Positions 10,059 through 19,739 of a stretch of DNA of 64,000 nucleotides are shown here, piece by piece. Source of the DNA: Ditibartonella choladocola (lineage in GTDB: Bacteria > Pseudomonadota > Alphaproteobacteria > Rhizobiales > Rhizobiaceae); NCBI RefSeq assembly GCF_002007565.1, contig NZ_CP015625.1, forward strand, positions 2,741,501 through 2,805,500, written 5' to 3'. Below the pieces are notes generated by a model that did no database searches, was not told the origin of the DNA, and saw nothing but the letters and a program-made list of their open reading frames with translations. Each line of letters begins with the position of its first letter. The stretch's first letter is position 1. The position numbers were made by a program, and so were the translations under genes.

Positions 10059-11051
10059 TCAGCTATCCATGCCGATTCCACCGGCCGCACCAAAGACCTG
10101 GCCTGAACAATAGCTCGCTTCCTCTGATGCCAGCAAAACATAAAGTGGCGAAATTTCAACCGGCTGGCCTGCACGCTTCAAAGGTGTTTCGGAGCCGAAT
10201 TGCGGCAAGGCGTTCATGAGCTGGCCACCGGCAGGTTGCAATGGTGTCCAGAAGGGACCGGGGGCAACAGCATTGACGCGAATGCCTTTCGGAGCCAGTT
10301 GTTTTGCCAGCGATTTGGCAAAAGCAACATTGGCAGCCTTGGTTTGTGCATAGTCAAACAAGATTGCAGACGGGTCAAATGCCTGAATCGAAGATGTAAT
10401 AATGATGGAACCACCTGCCGGAATGTGTGGCAATGCAGCTTTTGTTACACGGAAAGGTGCGTAAATGTTGGTTTTCATCGTCTTGTCAAAAGATTCGTCT
10501 GTGAGATCGGCAAGAGCTTCCACCGCCTGTTGACGGCCGGCGTTATTCACCAGAATATCAAGGCCGCCCAGTTTTTGGACTGCTTCCTCGACCAATTTTT
10601 CGCAAAAATGCCGATCGGTCAGATCTCCGGGAATTGCAAATCCTTTGCGCCCTGCCTGTTCGATAAGTTCGATAACCTCTTGCGCGTCTGATTCTTCTTC
10701 TTTCAGATAATTGATTGCAACATCGGCACCTTCACGCGCAAAAGCTATTGCTACCGCCCGCCCGATGCCGCTGTCACCGCCGGTAATCAAGGCTTTTCTA
10801 CCTAAAAGTTTACCCGACCCTTTGTAAGTTTTTTCGCCATGATCGGCGAGCGGTGTCAACTTTGATGCAAGTCCGGGAGCTTGTTGTTTTTCCGTCGAAT
10901 AGGGCGGGCGTGGATAGGCATCCAGCGGATTTTTCAATTGAGCCTTTGAAGCAGATCCGGTTGCTGTCTGATGACCTGATTTTTGTGATGAACCATCGGT
11001 TCCACTTTTTAATGCCTCTTCGCGCGAGAGTATCAGCTTTTCATCCAACAT
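10059..11051 (-). CDS. SDR family oxidoreductase with N-terminal extension (YghA/YhdF-like)
   Basis: A 330-residue NAD(P)-dependent short-chain dehydrogenase. The Rossmann motif is ALITGGDSGIGRAVAIAFA, the structural motif NNAG is present, and the catalytic Ser-Tyr-Lys are in ITSSIQAF and YAQTKAAN. Before the domain lies an 85-residue polar extension with YPRPPYSTEKQQAPG and a TYKGSGKL linker, a layout shared with YghA, YhdF and the general-stress-type SDRs; these are often annotated as glucose or aldehyde reductases but their substrates are unsure. The stop codon directly adjoins that of the convergent yggS-like gene. Family is certain, substrate unknown. Confidence 0.9.
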   Translation of the reverse strand: MLDEKLILSREEALKSGTDGSSQKSGHQTATGSASKAQLKNPLDAYPRPPYSTEKQQAPGLASKLTPLADHGEKTYKGSGKLLGRKALITGGDSGIGRAVAIAFAREGADVAINYLKEEESDAQEVIELIEQAGRKGFAIPGDLTDRHFCEKLVEEAVQKLGGLDILVNNAGRQQAVEALADLTDESFDKTMKTNIYAPFRVTKAALPHIPAGGSIIITSSIQAFDPSAILFDYAQTKAANVAFAKSLAKQLAPKGIRVNAVAPGPFWTPLQPAGGQLMNALPQFGSETPLKRAGQPVEISPLYVLLASEEASYCSGQVFGAAGGIGMDS

Positions 11052-11362
11052 AGCATTTTCCTTTCAAATACCGAACACAACATGAAGTGCCACGACTTCA
11101 TTGTTTTTAACTACTGCCCGGTCTTTCAAAATCGATGCCTTGGCGAATATTTTCAGTAAAAAAGAAACAAAAATTGACAATTTCTAATTATTTTACTTCG
11201 ATTTTTTCTAATCATTCACGATAAGTTTTTTAAAAACATCATTTTAAGACTTCCAAGAAGCCGGCGATACCATTTAATGTAAATATCAAATACCCATCAC
11301 AAATGGATATTTCATAAAGAAAGTGTTGCGTGAGGAGAATTGCAGCACGAAAGGAGGAGAAG
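11052..11362. other. Divergent promoter region between SDR gene and acs
   Basis: AT-rich spacer between two divergent genes, which must contain both promoters. A seven-base inverted repeat, AAATATC with GATATTT, lies at about 11282-11312 just upstream of the acs ribosome site and could fold into a weak hairpin in the leader. Nothing else is identifiable. Confidence 0.4.
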
Positions 11363-13318
11363 ATGTCGGATAAAGTCTATCCTGTATCTAGTAATATCAA
11401 GAAAAATGCCCTGATTGATCGTGAAACATATCTTCAATGGTATGATGAAAGCATAAAGGATCCGGATGCATTCTGGTCGAAACATGGCCGGCGCATTGAC
11501 TGGTTCAAACCTTTTACAAAGGTAAAAAATACAAGTTTTCGCGGACGCGTATCAATCAAATGGTATGAAGACGGCGTCACAAATGTAACCTATAACTGCA
11601 TCGACAGGCATTTGAAAAGTCGTGGCGATCAGGTTGCCATGATCTGGGAAGGTGACAACCCCTATATTGATAAAAAAGTCACCTATAAAGAGCTTTACGA
11701 CAATGTTTGCCGCTTCGCCAATATTTTAAAAAAACGCGGCGTAAAAAAAGGTGATCGGGTTACAATCTATCTCCCCATGATCCTTGAAGCTGCTTATGCA
11801 ATGCTCGCCTGTGCACGTATCGGCGCTGTCCATTCAGTTGTTTTTGCAGGCTTTTCGCCGGAAGCGCTTGCCGGACGTATTGTCGACTGCGAATCGACCT
11901 TTATCATTACGGCCGACCAAGGCGTACGTGGTGGCAAGCCCATTCCTTTGAAAGAAAATGTCGACCACGCGATAGACATTGCCGCACGCCAATATGTTCT
12001 GGTCAATCAGGTGATGGTTGTACGCAGAACAGGCGGCAAGATCGGCTGGGCGCCCGGTCGCGATTTCTGGTATCACGAAGAAATGGCCAATGCGAAACCC
12101 GAATGCCCGCCAGCGCGCATGAAAGCCGAAGACCCGCTTTTTATCCTTTATACATCCGGTTCGACAGGTAAACCGAAAGGTGTCCTTCATACAACCGGCG
12201 GTTATCTTGTTTATGCAGCAATGACGCATGAATATGTGTTCGATTATCATGCAGGCGAAGTTTATTGGTGTACTGCCGATGTCGGTTGGGTGACCGGACA
12301 TTCCTATCTGGTTTACGGGCCGTTATGTAATGGCGCGACAACCCTTATGTTTGAAGGCGTACCCAATTTTCCCGATCAGGCACGTTTCTGGGAAGTTGTC
12401 GACAAACACAAGGTCAACATCCTCTATACAGCTCCGACAGCCATACGTGCATTGATGGGAGCCGGTGACGAATATGTCGAACGGTCAAAACGGACGTCGT
12501 TGCGCATTCTTGGTTCGGTTGGCGAACCGATCAATCCTGAAGCGTGGAACTGGTTTTATAATAAAGTCGGTGACGAGCGTTGCCCGATTGTCGACACATG
12601 GTGGCAAACCGAAACCGGTGGTCACATGATTACGCCTTTACCCGGTGCAACCGATCTCAAACCGGGATCGGCAACACTTCCGTTTTTCGGTGTCAAACCC
12701 CAACTGGTTGATAATGAAGGTGAAGTACTGGAAGGCGAAAATGACGGTAATTTGTGCATTATCGATTCGTGGCCCGGCCAAATGCGAACCATTTATGGCG
12801 ATCATAACCGGTTTGTCGAAACCTATTTTTCTACCTATAAGGGGAAATATTTTACCGGTGACGGTTGCAGGCGGGATCATGACGGATATTACTGGATAAC
12901 CGGTCGTGTCGATGATGTTCTCAATGTCTCTGGCCATCGCCTTGGAACAGCCGAAGTCGAATCGGCACTTGTTTCCGATCACAGCGTTTCCGAAGCTGCG
13001 GTTGTCGGTTATCCGCACCCGATCAAAGGACAAGGAATTTATTGCTATGTAACATTGATGGAGGGTGTTGCACCCACTGACGAATTGCGCCAGCACCTTG
13101 TCAAACATGTCAGAAACGAAATCGGACCGATCGCCACACCCGATAAAATCCAGTTTGCACCGAGTCTCCCGAAAACGCGTTCAGGCAAAATCATGCGAAG
13201 AATTTTACGCAAGATCGCCGAAGACGAATTTGAAAATTTAGGCGACATTTCAACACTTGCCGAACCACAAGTTGTTGAAGATCTGATAGCCAACCGTTTG
13301 AACAAGAAGCCGGTTTAA
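11363..13318 (+). CDS. acs: Acetyl-CoA synthetase
   Basis: AMP-forming acetate:CoA ligase that activates acetate to acetyl-CoA through acetyl-AMP, the high-affinity scavenging route. The 651-residue protein is full length and begins MSDKVYPV. The adenylate-forming signature is [14 protein letters not shown], the acetate-pocket and hinge regions are intact ([32 protein letters not shown]), and the C-terminal [17 protein letters not shown] carries the catalytic lysine usually controlled by acetylation. The ATG follows a perfect AGGAGG at ideal spacing, so it should be well translated. A hairpin two bases after the stop ends the transcript. ackA converges from the right. Confidence 0.98.
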   Translation: MSDKVYPVSSNIKKNALIDRETYLQWYDESIKDPDAFWSKHGRRIDWFKPFTKVKNTSFRGRVSIKWYEDGVTNVTYNCIDRHLKSRGDQVAMIWEGDNPYIDKKVTYKELYDNVCRFANILKKRGVKKGDRVTIYLPMILEAAYAMLACARIGAVHSVVFAGFSPEALAGRIVDCESTFIITADQGVRGGKPIPLKENVDHAIDIAARQYVLVNQVMVVRRTGGKIGWAPGRDFWYHEEMANAKPECPPARMKAEDPLFILYTSGSTGKPKGVLHTTGGYLVYAAMTHEYVFDYHAGEVYWCTADVGWVTGHSYLVYGPLCNGATTLMFEGVPNFPDQARFWEVVDKHKVNILYTAPTAIRALMGAGDEYVERSKRTSLRILGSVGEPINPEAWNWFYNKVGDERCPIVDTWWQTETGGHMITPLPGATDLKPGSATLPFFGVKPQLVDNEGEVLEGENDGNLCIIDSWPGQMRTIYGDHNRFVETYFSTYKGKYFTGDGCRRDHDGYYWITGRVDDVLNVSGHRLGTAEVESALVSDHSVSEAAVVGYPHPIKGQGIYCYVTLMEGVAPTDELRQHLVKHVRNEIGPIATPDKIQFAPSLPKTRSGKIMRRILRKIAEDEFENLGDISTLAEPQVVEDLIANRLNKKPV

Positions 13319-13320
13319 AA

Positions 13321-13350
13321 CAATATCACCGGATAATTCCGGTGATATTG
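13321..13350 (+). terminator. Hairpin directly after acs
   Basis: A perfect 13-base inverted repeat (13321-13333 with 13338-13350, arm CAATATCACCGGA) with a four-base loop begins two bases after the acs stop codon. It lacks a clear T run, so it may stabilise the 3' end or act as a weak or factor-dependent terminator. Confidence 0.7.
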
Positions 13351-13516
13351 ACCACAATCGCTCACGGGCGTACCAATTGGCTGAATAGCAACACTTTTTT
13401 CGCCCGTGGCGGTTAAACGCACTTGAGTATCGCGCGCATTGTATCGCCTGTGGCGCTTGCACTTGCATATCCCCTTCATTGTATCGCTTGCGCACATAAT
13501 ATCATTTACACAAATT

Positions 13517-13588
13517 GTGTTCTCTTGCGCGCATTGTATTCTCTTTCGCGCATTGTATTCTCTGGCATATTGTATTCTCTGGCACATT
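13517..13588. repeat. Short tandem repeat, 17-19 base unit, four copies
   Basis: Four adjoining copies of a unit that reads GTATTCTCTTTCGCGCATT in its 19-base form and GTATTCTCTGGCATATT in its 17-base form. Degenerate relatives starting GTATCGC extend left to about 13441. Copies differ by substitutions and two-base deletions. Confidence 0.75.
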
Positions 13589-13892
13589 GGCAGCAGATCT
13601 GTATTGCAACATAACCTTCTATTAACGGACAAAACCGGTCATAAATGCGCAAAATTCATAGCAGAATGCAGAGCCTGCGAAATAGTCACGCTTTTAATTT
13701 CAAAAAGATATGAAGTGCATGGGCGGCTGAAAATTCGCTTATTGATTTTCATGAAACCATCATCCGGAAATGATCCCCGTGAACGTGTCGATCCGGTTCA
13801 ATTTTTAAAAAAATCGAAAGTTATAAAATGCACAAAAAGCCGGTAACGCCAACACGATTTCATGCGCGCAATTCAATCTTCGACATTGCCGG

Positions 13893-13986
13893 TTATATCC
13901 GAAATCGAAGACCATGTTTTAAATTGAAGATTATATCTGGAATTTACGCTTATGTCTGAAATTGACGGTGTTGTCTGAAATTGAAC
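13893..13986. repeat. Degenerate tandem repeat, unit about 19 bases
   Basis: Four or five diverged copies of a unit resembling TTATGTCTGAAATTGACGG. The last two copies agree over GTCTGAAATTGA. Unrelated in sequence to the array at 13517-13588 in the same spacer. Confidence 0.6.
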
Positions 13987-14111
13987 AAGGCCATTACTAT
14001 TTAAAACAGCCTATGTCCGGTTTTGAATAATTGTTTTGTTGTTCAACACATCAAACACACATAGCGACCGAAGTCGTGCTTCAAAAAAAACGTTTTACCA
14101 AAAAATCGGCG

Positions 14112-15296
14112 TCACTTTTTTCCATTTTCCGTCATAAGGCGGGCTGCATCGTCGGCAATGCGTTGTTCCTCATCCGTGGGAATTATGAACGCGGCAATAG
14201 GGCTATCAAGCGTTGTTAGCCGTGATTGATTGGCATTATTGGCTTGATAGTCAATCTCGATGCCCATCCATCGCAATTGTTCCAAAACCGCTTCGCGAAT
14301 TTCAGGTTGGTGTTCACCAATACCGGCGGTGAAAATAATTGTATCCAACCCTTCCAAAGTTACCGCTAAACGTGCGATTTCCTGCGCAATACGCAAGGTA
14401 AAAACATCAAGAGCCTGTTTTGCCTGTTCCAATTTCGACGCCACCAGATCACGACAATCGGCACTGATACCGGACATACCGAGTAGGCCGCTCGAATGGT
14501 AAAGCATATATTCCATGTCACTGACACTATGACGCTTGTTACGCAAGAGATGGATGAGAACCCCCGCATCCAACGCCCCACAACGCGTTGCCATAGGCAC
14601 ACCGTCAAGCGTTGTAAAACTCATGGTCGTTTCGGCACTTTGTTGATTTTTCAATGCGCAAAGACTGGCACCGCTTCCAAGATGTGCCACAACGACATTT
14701 TTTATTCTGACATCTTTTGGCAATTTTGGCAGTTGTTCCGAAATATAGTGGTAGGAAAGCCCATGGAAACCATATTTCTTGATGCCGCGGTTATGCAGAA
14801 TGCGGGGAATGGCAAAACGTCTCACCCTGTCACTCTGCCCCTGATGAAAGGCTGTATCGAAAGAGGCCGTTTGCATAAGTGAGGGATAAAGTTTTTTAAC
14901 AAGATAAATCAGCCGGAGATTTGCCGGTTGATGAAGCGGTGCAAGCGGAATAAGTGATTCCATATAATCAAGCGTCTTATCATTAACGATACAGGCATCC
15001 CTGAAAATATCGGCCCCATGAACAATCCTGTGACCGACCGCTTTAATATCTCCGATGTCCATTCTTTCGGTCAGCCAACCGAAAACACGGCCGAGCATTT
15101 CTTTATCATCGGCTTTTTCAGGAAGCGGTGAAGCCGCTATTTGTTCGCCGGTTTTTTCAATACGAAAAGAAAAGCAATTGCGCCTGAGATCAATAGAACC
15201 TTTACCCAACCGTTCCGCGTGGCCATTATTATTTTCATAAAGCCCCACCTTCAAGGATGAAGAGCCGGAATTGAACGTTATGATCCGGTTATTCAT
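14112..15296 (-). CDS. ackA: Acetate kinase
   Basis: Transfers phosphate between acetyl phosphate and ADP, giving acetate and ATP. The 394-residue protein begins MNNRIITFNSGSSSLKVGL, with the Asn of the substrate site, and has VGHRIVHG, VVAHLGSGASL (phosphate-binding loop) and IIFTAGIGEHQPEIR (adenosine site). The central motif reads MATRCGALDAG where the classical one is MGTRSGDLDPG; the substrate arginine is kept and the change looks like clade variation. The start at 15296 is chosen because homology begins there; it overlaps the end of pta by eight bases, so the two are an operon. Confidence 0.95.
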   Translation of the reverse strand: MNNRIITFNSGSSSLKVGLYENNNGHAERLGKGSIDLRRNCFSFRIEKTGEQIAASPLPEKADDKEMLGRVFGWLTERMDIGDIKAVGHRIVHGADIFRDACIVNDKTLDYMESLIPLAPLHQPANLRLIYLVKKLYPSLMQTASFDTAFHQGQSDRVRRFAIPRILHNRGIKKYGFHGLSYHYISEQLPKLPKDVRIKNVVVAHLGSGASLCALKNQQSAETTMSFTTLDGVPMATRCGALDAGVLIHLLRNKRHSVSDMEYMLYHSSGLLGMSGISADCRDLVASKLEQAKQALDVFTLRIAQEIARLAVTLEGLDTIIFTAGIGEHQPEIREAVLEQLRWMGIEIDYQANNANQSRLTTLDSPIAAFIIPTDEEQRIADDAARLMTENGKK

Positions 15297-16233
15297 GATG
15301 CGCCTTCTCCAACTTGAACCGCCGCTCGACCATGATTTTTGCAAGTGCTGCAGACGCAAGCCGCACGGCCACTTTATCCGATCGGCTGGTAAGAATAATG
15401 GGAACACGCGCACCGAGAACCAGTCCGGCCGCACCGGCATCGGCAAAATACATCAATTGTTTGGCAAGCATATTTCCTGCTTCAAGATCCGGCACCAAAA
15501 GAATATCGGCTTTACCGGCCACCGGTGAAACAATGCCTTTTATTTCGGCGGCCTTCAAATTGATTGCATTGTCGAATGCCAACGGCCCGTCAACAATGGC
15601 GCCGGTGATTTGTCCGCGCATCGACATAACAGTCAAAGCTGCCGCGTCAAGTGTAGCGGGCATTTTTGAATTGACCGTTTCTACCGCAGCAAGCACAGCT
15701 ACCAGAGGTTTTTCAAGCCCCAGAATGCGCATGAGATCAACTGCATTCTGGATAATATCGCGTTTGTCATCAAGATCGGGACGAATATTGATTGCCGCAT
15801 CGGTAATAAGAAGCGGTTTGGGATAAGCAGGAATATCCATTGCATAAACATGACTGATACGACGCTCTGTCCGTAACCCGGATTGTGCGCTTACCACAGC
15901 GCCCAAAAGTTCATCGGTGTGAAGCGACCCTTTCATCAGCGCCTGAACTTTTCCACCTGCTGCCATTTCAACCGCTTTCTGGGCTGCCGCGTGGCTGTGC
16001 TCGGTCGGTACTATTTCCAAGCCTTCAATTTCAACACCGGCTTCTTTTGCGGCATTACGAATTTTAGCTTCCGGCCCGACAAGAACCGGTTCCAGAAATT
16101 TTTCCTGCCAGGCCTCGATGGCTGCAAGCATTGCTTCTTTTGAACAGGGATGAACGATAGCCGTTTTAATAGGAGGAAGGTTACGTGCCTGTTCGAGATA
16201 AGAATCATAACGTCCGTGTTTTTTTGTTACCAT
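15289..16233 (-). CDS. pta: Phosphate acetyltransferase, short form
   Basis: Interconverts acetyl-CoA and acetyl phosphate, partner of AckA. At 314 residues it is only the catalytic PTA/PTB domain, like the C-terminal half of the MaoC-Pta fusions and phosphate butyryltransferases, without the N-terminal regulatory domains of enterobacterial Pta. Typical segments are ALMKGSLHTDELLGAV, ITDAAINIRPDLDDK, DGPLAFDNAINLKAAEIKGI and ADILLVPDLEAGNMLAKQL. The ATG at 16233 follows GGAAGG; a TTG two codons earlier is less likely. Coupling to ackA argues for acetyl rather than butyryl substrate. Substrate specificity is an inference. Confidence 0.9.
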   Translation of the reverse strand: MVTKKHGRYDSYLEQARNLPPIKTAIVHPCSKEAMLAAIEAWQEKFLEPVLVGPEAKIRNAAKEAGVEIEGLEIVPTEHSHAAAQKAVEMAAGGKVQALMKGSLHTDELLGAVVSAQSGLRTERRISHVYAMDIPAYPKPLLITDAAINIRPDLDDKRDIIQNAVDLMRILGLEKPLVAVLAAVETVNSKMPATLDAAALTVMSMRGQITGAIVDGPLAFDNAINLKAAEIKGIVSPVAGKADILLVPDLEAGNMLAKQLMYFADAGAAGLVLGARVPIILTSRSDKVAVRLASAALAKIMVERRFKLEKAHHE

Positions 16234-16239
16234 TTTCAA

Positions 16240-17301
16240 ATCCTTCCACTACAGAACGCCACTTTTGAAACAGTCACAATTGTCTGCGGTGCAATGACCA
16301 AAGAACAAGATCGGACTTTGATCTGCCGTTTCTTTTTATAACTTCAAACTCAACATGCGTAAGCTCTATTGTCAAACATATTAGCAGAGTTTCACTATTT
16401 ATATTTGGCAATAAAAACAAACGTATGAAAAACAATTCCCGTATATAAGGATAAGAATTCAGGCCGCTTTATGTTATTTTCAAGCCTGATAAATTGTCAC
16501 TTCCCCGATGAGCGACTACCCGAATGTCAAGCAAATCGGGATTTTTTCCGGATGAGAGAGAACGCAAAGGTTTTGCCTGCCGGTGGCGACGGGTTACATT
16601 GTTGCGCGAAAAATGATCGCGTTCATTCGCTATTAAACGATGAGAAGTTGATGCCATTTGTTTCATCGACAATATTGTTACCAATGTTGCAATAATCATG
16701 ATGATGTTGAACAACATTTACATGTTTCAACTTGTTGGCGACAAATACACTCTCTATGCGGATCGTCGAAAAAATGATAATCGCACCGGCACTAAAAATT
16801 TGAATTCATTCTTATATAAAATATAAAATGTTATTTATATAATATAAAATTCCTATTTATTTTTAATTCTGTAAAAAACAAAATATTTATACATAATATA
16901 TATTTAAATTGTTTAAATTTACAAAATTTTTACAATAAAGAATGATATATGTTTTATCAATTCAATACTTTCAAATAAAATCAAAAATAGAAATATAAAC
17001 ACTATAAGAATCAAAAAATATTAATTTTTTCCGGAAGAAGCTGAATTGAAAATTGCAAGGGGGACAGAACCTATCCGGTGAATTTACACTGCGTCTTTCA
17101 GCCGGTAACCGACAAATAGCCTTTAATAAGTTATCTGTCTAAATTTTTATCATTGATTTTCAAATAAACTCGCATGATAAACAGTTAACAAAGCTGCTAT
17201 TCAATGATATAATTTTTCATGGGAAAAGCGGGATGACGCTAAAGACCTTCAGGTACATGATTGTATTTTCGGGTTATTGAAACGGAGTCTGTGTAATCAC
17301 G
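16240..17301. other. Long AT-rich spacer, no gene seen
   Basis: About 1 kb between divergent pta and the sensor kinase gene. The stretch from about 16790 to 17030 is extremely rich in A and T with many TATA and AATATA runs, unlike its surroundings. Open frames at 16469-16717 on either strand lack ribosome sites and known motifs. The region must hold both promoters. It could also be a remnant of deleted or foreign DNA. Confidence 0.5.
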
Positions 17302-18675
17302 ATGAAACGTGTTGAAAAACAGGAGTGGCGTAACCAACTTATTCTCGACAATGCCTTGGATTATGCAATATTGACAGCGGATATGAATGGGCTGATTGTG
17401 AGCTGGAGTCCGGGTGCAGAAAAACTGTTCGGCTGGAAACCTGGAGAAGTAATCGGTCAGCCGCTGGACATTCTCTTCACCGAAGAAGACCGGCTGAACA
17501 AGCTTCCCGAAACCCGCCAACAAATGGCGAGTCTTCATCGGATTGATGCCGTTGAACGTTTCCACCAAAGAAAAGATGGTACGACTTTCTGGGCATCGGG
17601 TGACCTGCAAGCTCTTTATAGCGATGATGGAAAACAACAAGGTTTTTTAAAAATTGTCCGTGACCGGACCGACGAACAATTACATTCCGAATCATTGCGT
17701 CTGAGTGAAGAACGTCTACGACTGGCTCAACAGGCAGCCGGTATTGGCGCATTTGAAATTGATCGTGATCGCAATATGATCGAGGCGACACCGCAATTTT
17801 TGAAGCTACTCGGTTTTAAAGAAAGTTCCGAACTTCCACTCGATGACTTTTATTCTGTGATCGTCGATAGTCCACGACAAATTGCAAAGCAGATGTTGCA
17901 AACACGGCAGGACGAAAGCCTGATTACGCATCTGGAGTTCCAGATCAAAAGGGCTGATACCAAACAATTACGCTGGATCGGCTATTGGGCAGAAGCCGCA
18001 CCTAAAGATGTCGGCAAGTCTATGAAACACCGGATCTTGGGCGTTTTGCAAGATATTACCGAAAGACGGGAAGCGCAGGAAAAGCAGGCAATTCTTTCCA
18101 GCGAGCTTGCCCATCGGGTTAAAAATATTTTGGCAATTGTGCAAAGCATTGCCAATCAGACGCTGACCGAAGCAACATCAATGACAAAAGCTTTGCAGGA
18201 TTTTTCTGTGAGGCTGAATGCACTTGCACATGCGCAGGATATTTTGACGCAAGGCGCAACCAATAGTGCCGACCTCAAACAAATTGTCGAAAGCAGCCTT
18301 GATATTCACGACAAAACCAAAAACCGGTTTGTTGTATCCGGCCCACCGGTTGCCTTATCACCACAAACAGCTCTTTCCATGGCTTTGGCACTTCATGAAT
18401 TGAGTACCAACGCCGTCAAATATGGGGCACTTTCGTCAAAAACCGGAATTATAGAAATTATCTGGACACTTGATAAAAACGAGTTCCATTTTTCCTGGCG
18501 CGAAAGAGGTGGTCCGACAGTTCATGCGCCAACCAAATTGAGCTTCGGTAGCAAATTGATTACACGGCTTTTGCCCGCCCGTTTTAATGGACATGCCAAT
18601 CTGAGTTATGCTCCCGAAGGTTTTTCCTTCGAGCTTTCAGCGCCCCGTACACCGGATAATTTCCCTCCTCAATAA
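17302..18675 (+). CDS. PAS-domain sensor histidine kinase, HWE family
   Basis: A soluble 457-residue sensor kinase. Two PAS domains lie at about residues 12-125 (SPGAEKLFGWKPGEVIG, then KDGTTFWASGD) and 138-255 (ending ILGVLQDITERR). The kinase part has the phospho-accepting His 271 in SELAHRVKNILAIVQSIA, the N-box ALALHELSTNAVKYGAL (residues 361-377) and WRERGGP at 399-405, the Trp-x-Glu signature that defines the HWE class common in Rhizobiales. There is no transmembrane segment, so it senses something in the cytoplasm, perhaps light or redox. No response regulator is nearby, so its partner is unknown. Confidence 0.92.
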   Translation: MKRVEKQEWRNQLILDNALDYAILTADMNGLIVSWSPGAEKLFGWKPGEVIGQPLDILFTEEDRLNKLPETRQQMASLHRIDAVERFHQRKDGTTFWASGDLQALYSDDGKQQGFLKIVRDRTDEQLHSESLRLSEERLRLAQQAAGIGAFEIDRDRNMIEATPQFLKLLGFKESSELPLDDFYSVIVDSPRQIAKQMLQTRQDESLITHLEFQIKRADTKQLRWIGYWAEAAPKDVGKSMKHRILGVLQDITERREAQEKQAILSSELAHRVKNILAIVQSIANQTLTEATSMTKALQDFSVRLNALAHAQDILTQGATNSADLKQIVESSLDIHDKTKNRFVVSGPPVALSPQTALSMALALHELSTNAVKYGALSSKTGIIEIIWTLDKNEFHFSWRERGGPTVHAPTKLSFGSKLITRLLPARFNGHANLSYAPEGFSFELSAPRTPDNFPPQ

Positions 18676-19123
18676 AGGGAACACATAAAAATCAACAATT
18701 ATTCGGGTAAAACTTCAAAATCGCTTGGTGAACAGGATAACAACGTCATTGCTTCCGCCGTCTGAAACTTCTTCAAATGATGTTTCGCTCACTTCATCAT
18801 TTTTATTCCGCCAAAATCTTTCAACAACAATTGATTCTTGCGAGGCTTAAAAAACGGTTTGTAGCCTTCAAGTGCATTTATATCCGGCTCTCGAATACCG
18901 GTCGTTACGCATGAAAGCTCGTTAAAACCGGACAATTCGCTAGAGTGTGTTTAGTCCGAATCATAAAACAAATGATTTTCTGACGAAATTCCGAAAGCCG
19001 TAACCGGAAGATAACTGCAACGTTTACTAGAAGACACTGACTGCCAGAACTTTTGAAAATCAGGCAGATTTTTCCTTGAGCCACCGGTTTTGTGTGAGCG
19101 CTTCAATTTTCTCGATGCAATCA
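18676..19123. other. Spacer between kinase gene and hpt
   Basis: Convergent 3' region without a secure gene. It contains a minus-strand open fragment at 18789-18950, listed separately. No terminator with a T run is obvious. Confidence 0.4.
18789..18950 (-). pseudogene. Possible 3' fragment of a gene
   Basis: A 53-codon open stretch on the minus strand between two stops with protein-like composition, including REPDINALEGYKPFFKPRK and LLLKDFGGIKMMK. It has no ATG start or ribosome site near its beginning, so if real it is the tail of a decayed gene. I do not recognise the family. A chance open frame is equally possible. Confidence 0.2.
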
Positions 19124-19672
19124 CTATTTTTGAAGCACCCCGACATAAGGCAACTGGCGAAACGCATGGCCGGCATCCATTCCATATCCGACAACAAATT
19201 GATCGGGACAAGAAAAGCCGACAAAATCCGCCTCTATATCGGCTTTGCGCCGCATGGCTTTGTCCAGCAAAGCAGCGATAAAAATACGCCCTGCACCGCG
19301 AGTTTTCAAAAGATCCCGCACGAATTTGAGTGTCTTTCCCGATTCCAGAATGTCGTCGATCAAAAGAACATCACGCCCCGTAATATCGCTATCGAAATCG
19401 TGCAAAAGCTTTATTTCTCCACTTTCCTGACCGGCTCCATAACTTGAAATTGTGATAAATTCCACAGACGAACTGACACCGGCGCGATGAAGCTCTCTGA
19501 TAAGATCGGCAGCAAAAATAAATGACCCTTTCAAAATCGGTAACACCAACAGGTTTACCGGCTTCTTTCCGGCAATTTCATTTGCTATGATGCGGTTACG
19601 GTTGGCAATCTCTTCTTCCGAAAAAAGAACTTCGATCGACTTTCCATCAATTACGGGCATTTTATTATCCAT
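19124..19672 (-). CDS. hpt: Hypoxanthine phosphoribosyltransferase
   Basis: Purine salvage enzyme that joins hypoxanthine (and often guanine) to PRPP to give IMP or GMP. The 182-residue protein has the PRPP-binding motif VLLIDDILESGKTL, the early NLLVLPILKGSFIFAADLI segment with the Leu-Lys-Gly cis-peptide, and VGFSCPDQFVVGYGMD at the purine pocket. Length is standard. The start could be 19672 or the ATG four codons later at 19660. It is divergent from ftsE, and a CtrA-like site lies between them. Confidence 0.94.
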   Translation of the reverse strand: MDNKMPVIDGKSIEVLFSEEEIANRNRIIANEIAGKKPVNLLVLPILKGSFIFAADLIRELHRAGVSSSVEFITISSYGAGQESGEIKLLHDFDSDITGRDVLLIDDILESGKTLKFVRDLLKTRGAGRIFIAALLDKAMRRKADIEADFVGFSCPDQFVVGYGMDAGHAFRQLPYVGVLQK

Positions 19673-19739
19673 ATAAAAATTTATGGCCGCGGGGTAACAC
19701 AGACGCTTCTACCAAGAAAGCTGTTGCCAATAATAAATT

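Larger units (their letters stand above)
13351..14111. other. Repeat-bearing spacer between acs and ackA
   Basis: No gene is supported in this stretch between converging genes. It holds two separate arrays of short degenerate tandem repeats, listed individually. Open frames across it simply follow the repeats and show no domain or ribosome site. Confidence 0.5.

Noticed and set aside
13439-13846. 135-residue frame over the spacer repeats
   Set aside because: Its content is dictated by the repeats and no start signal is present.
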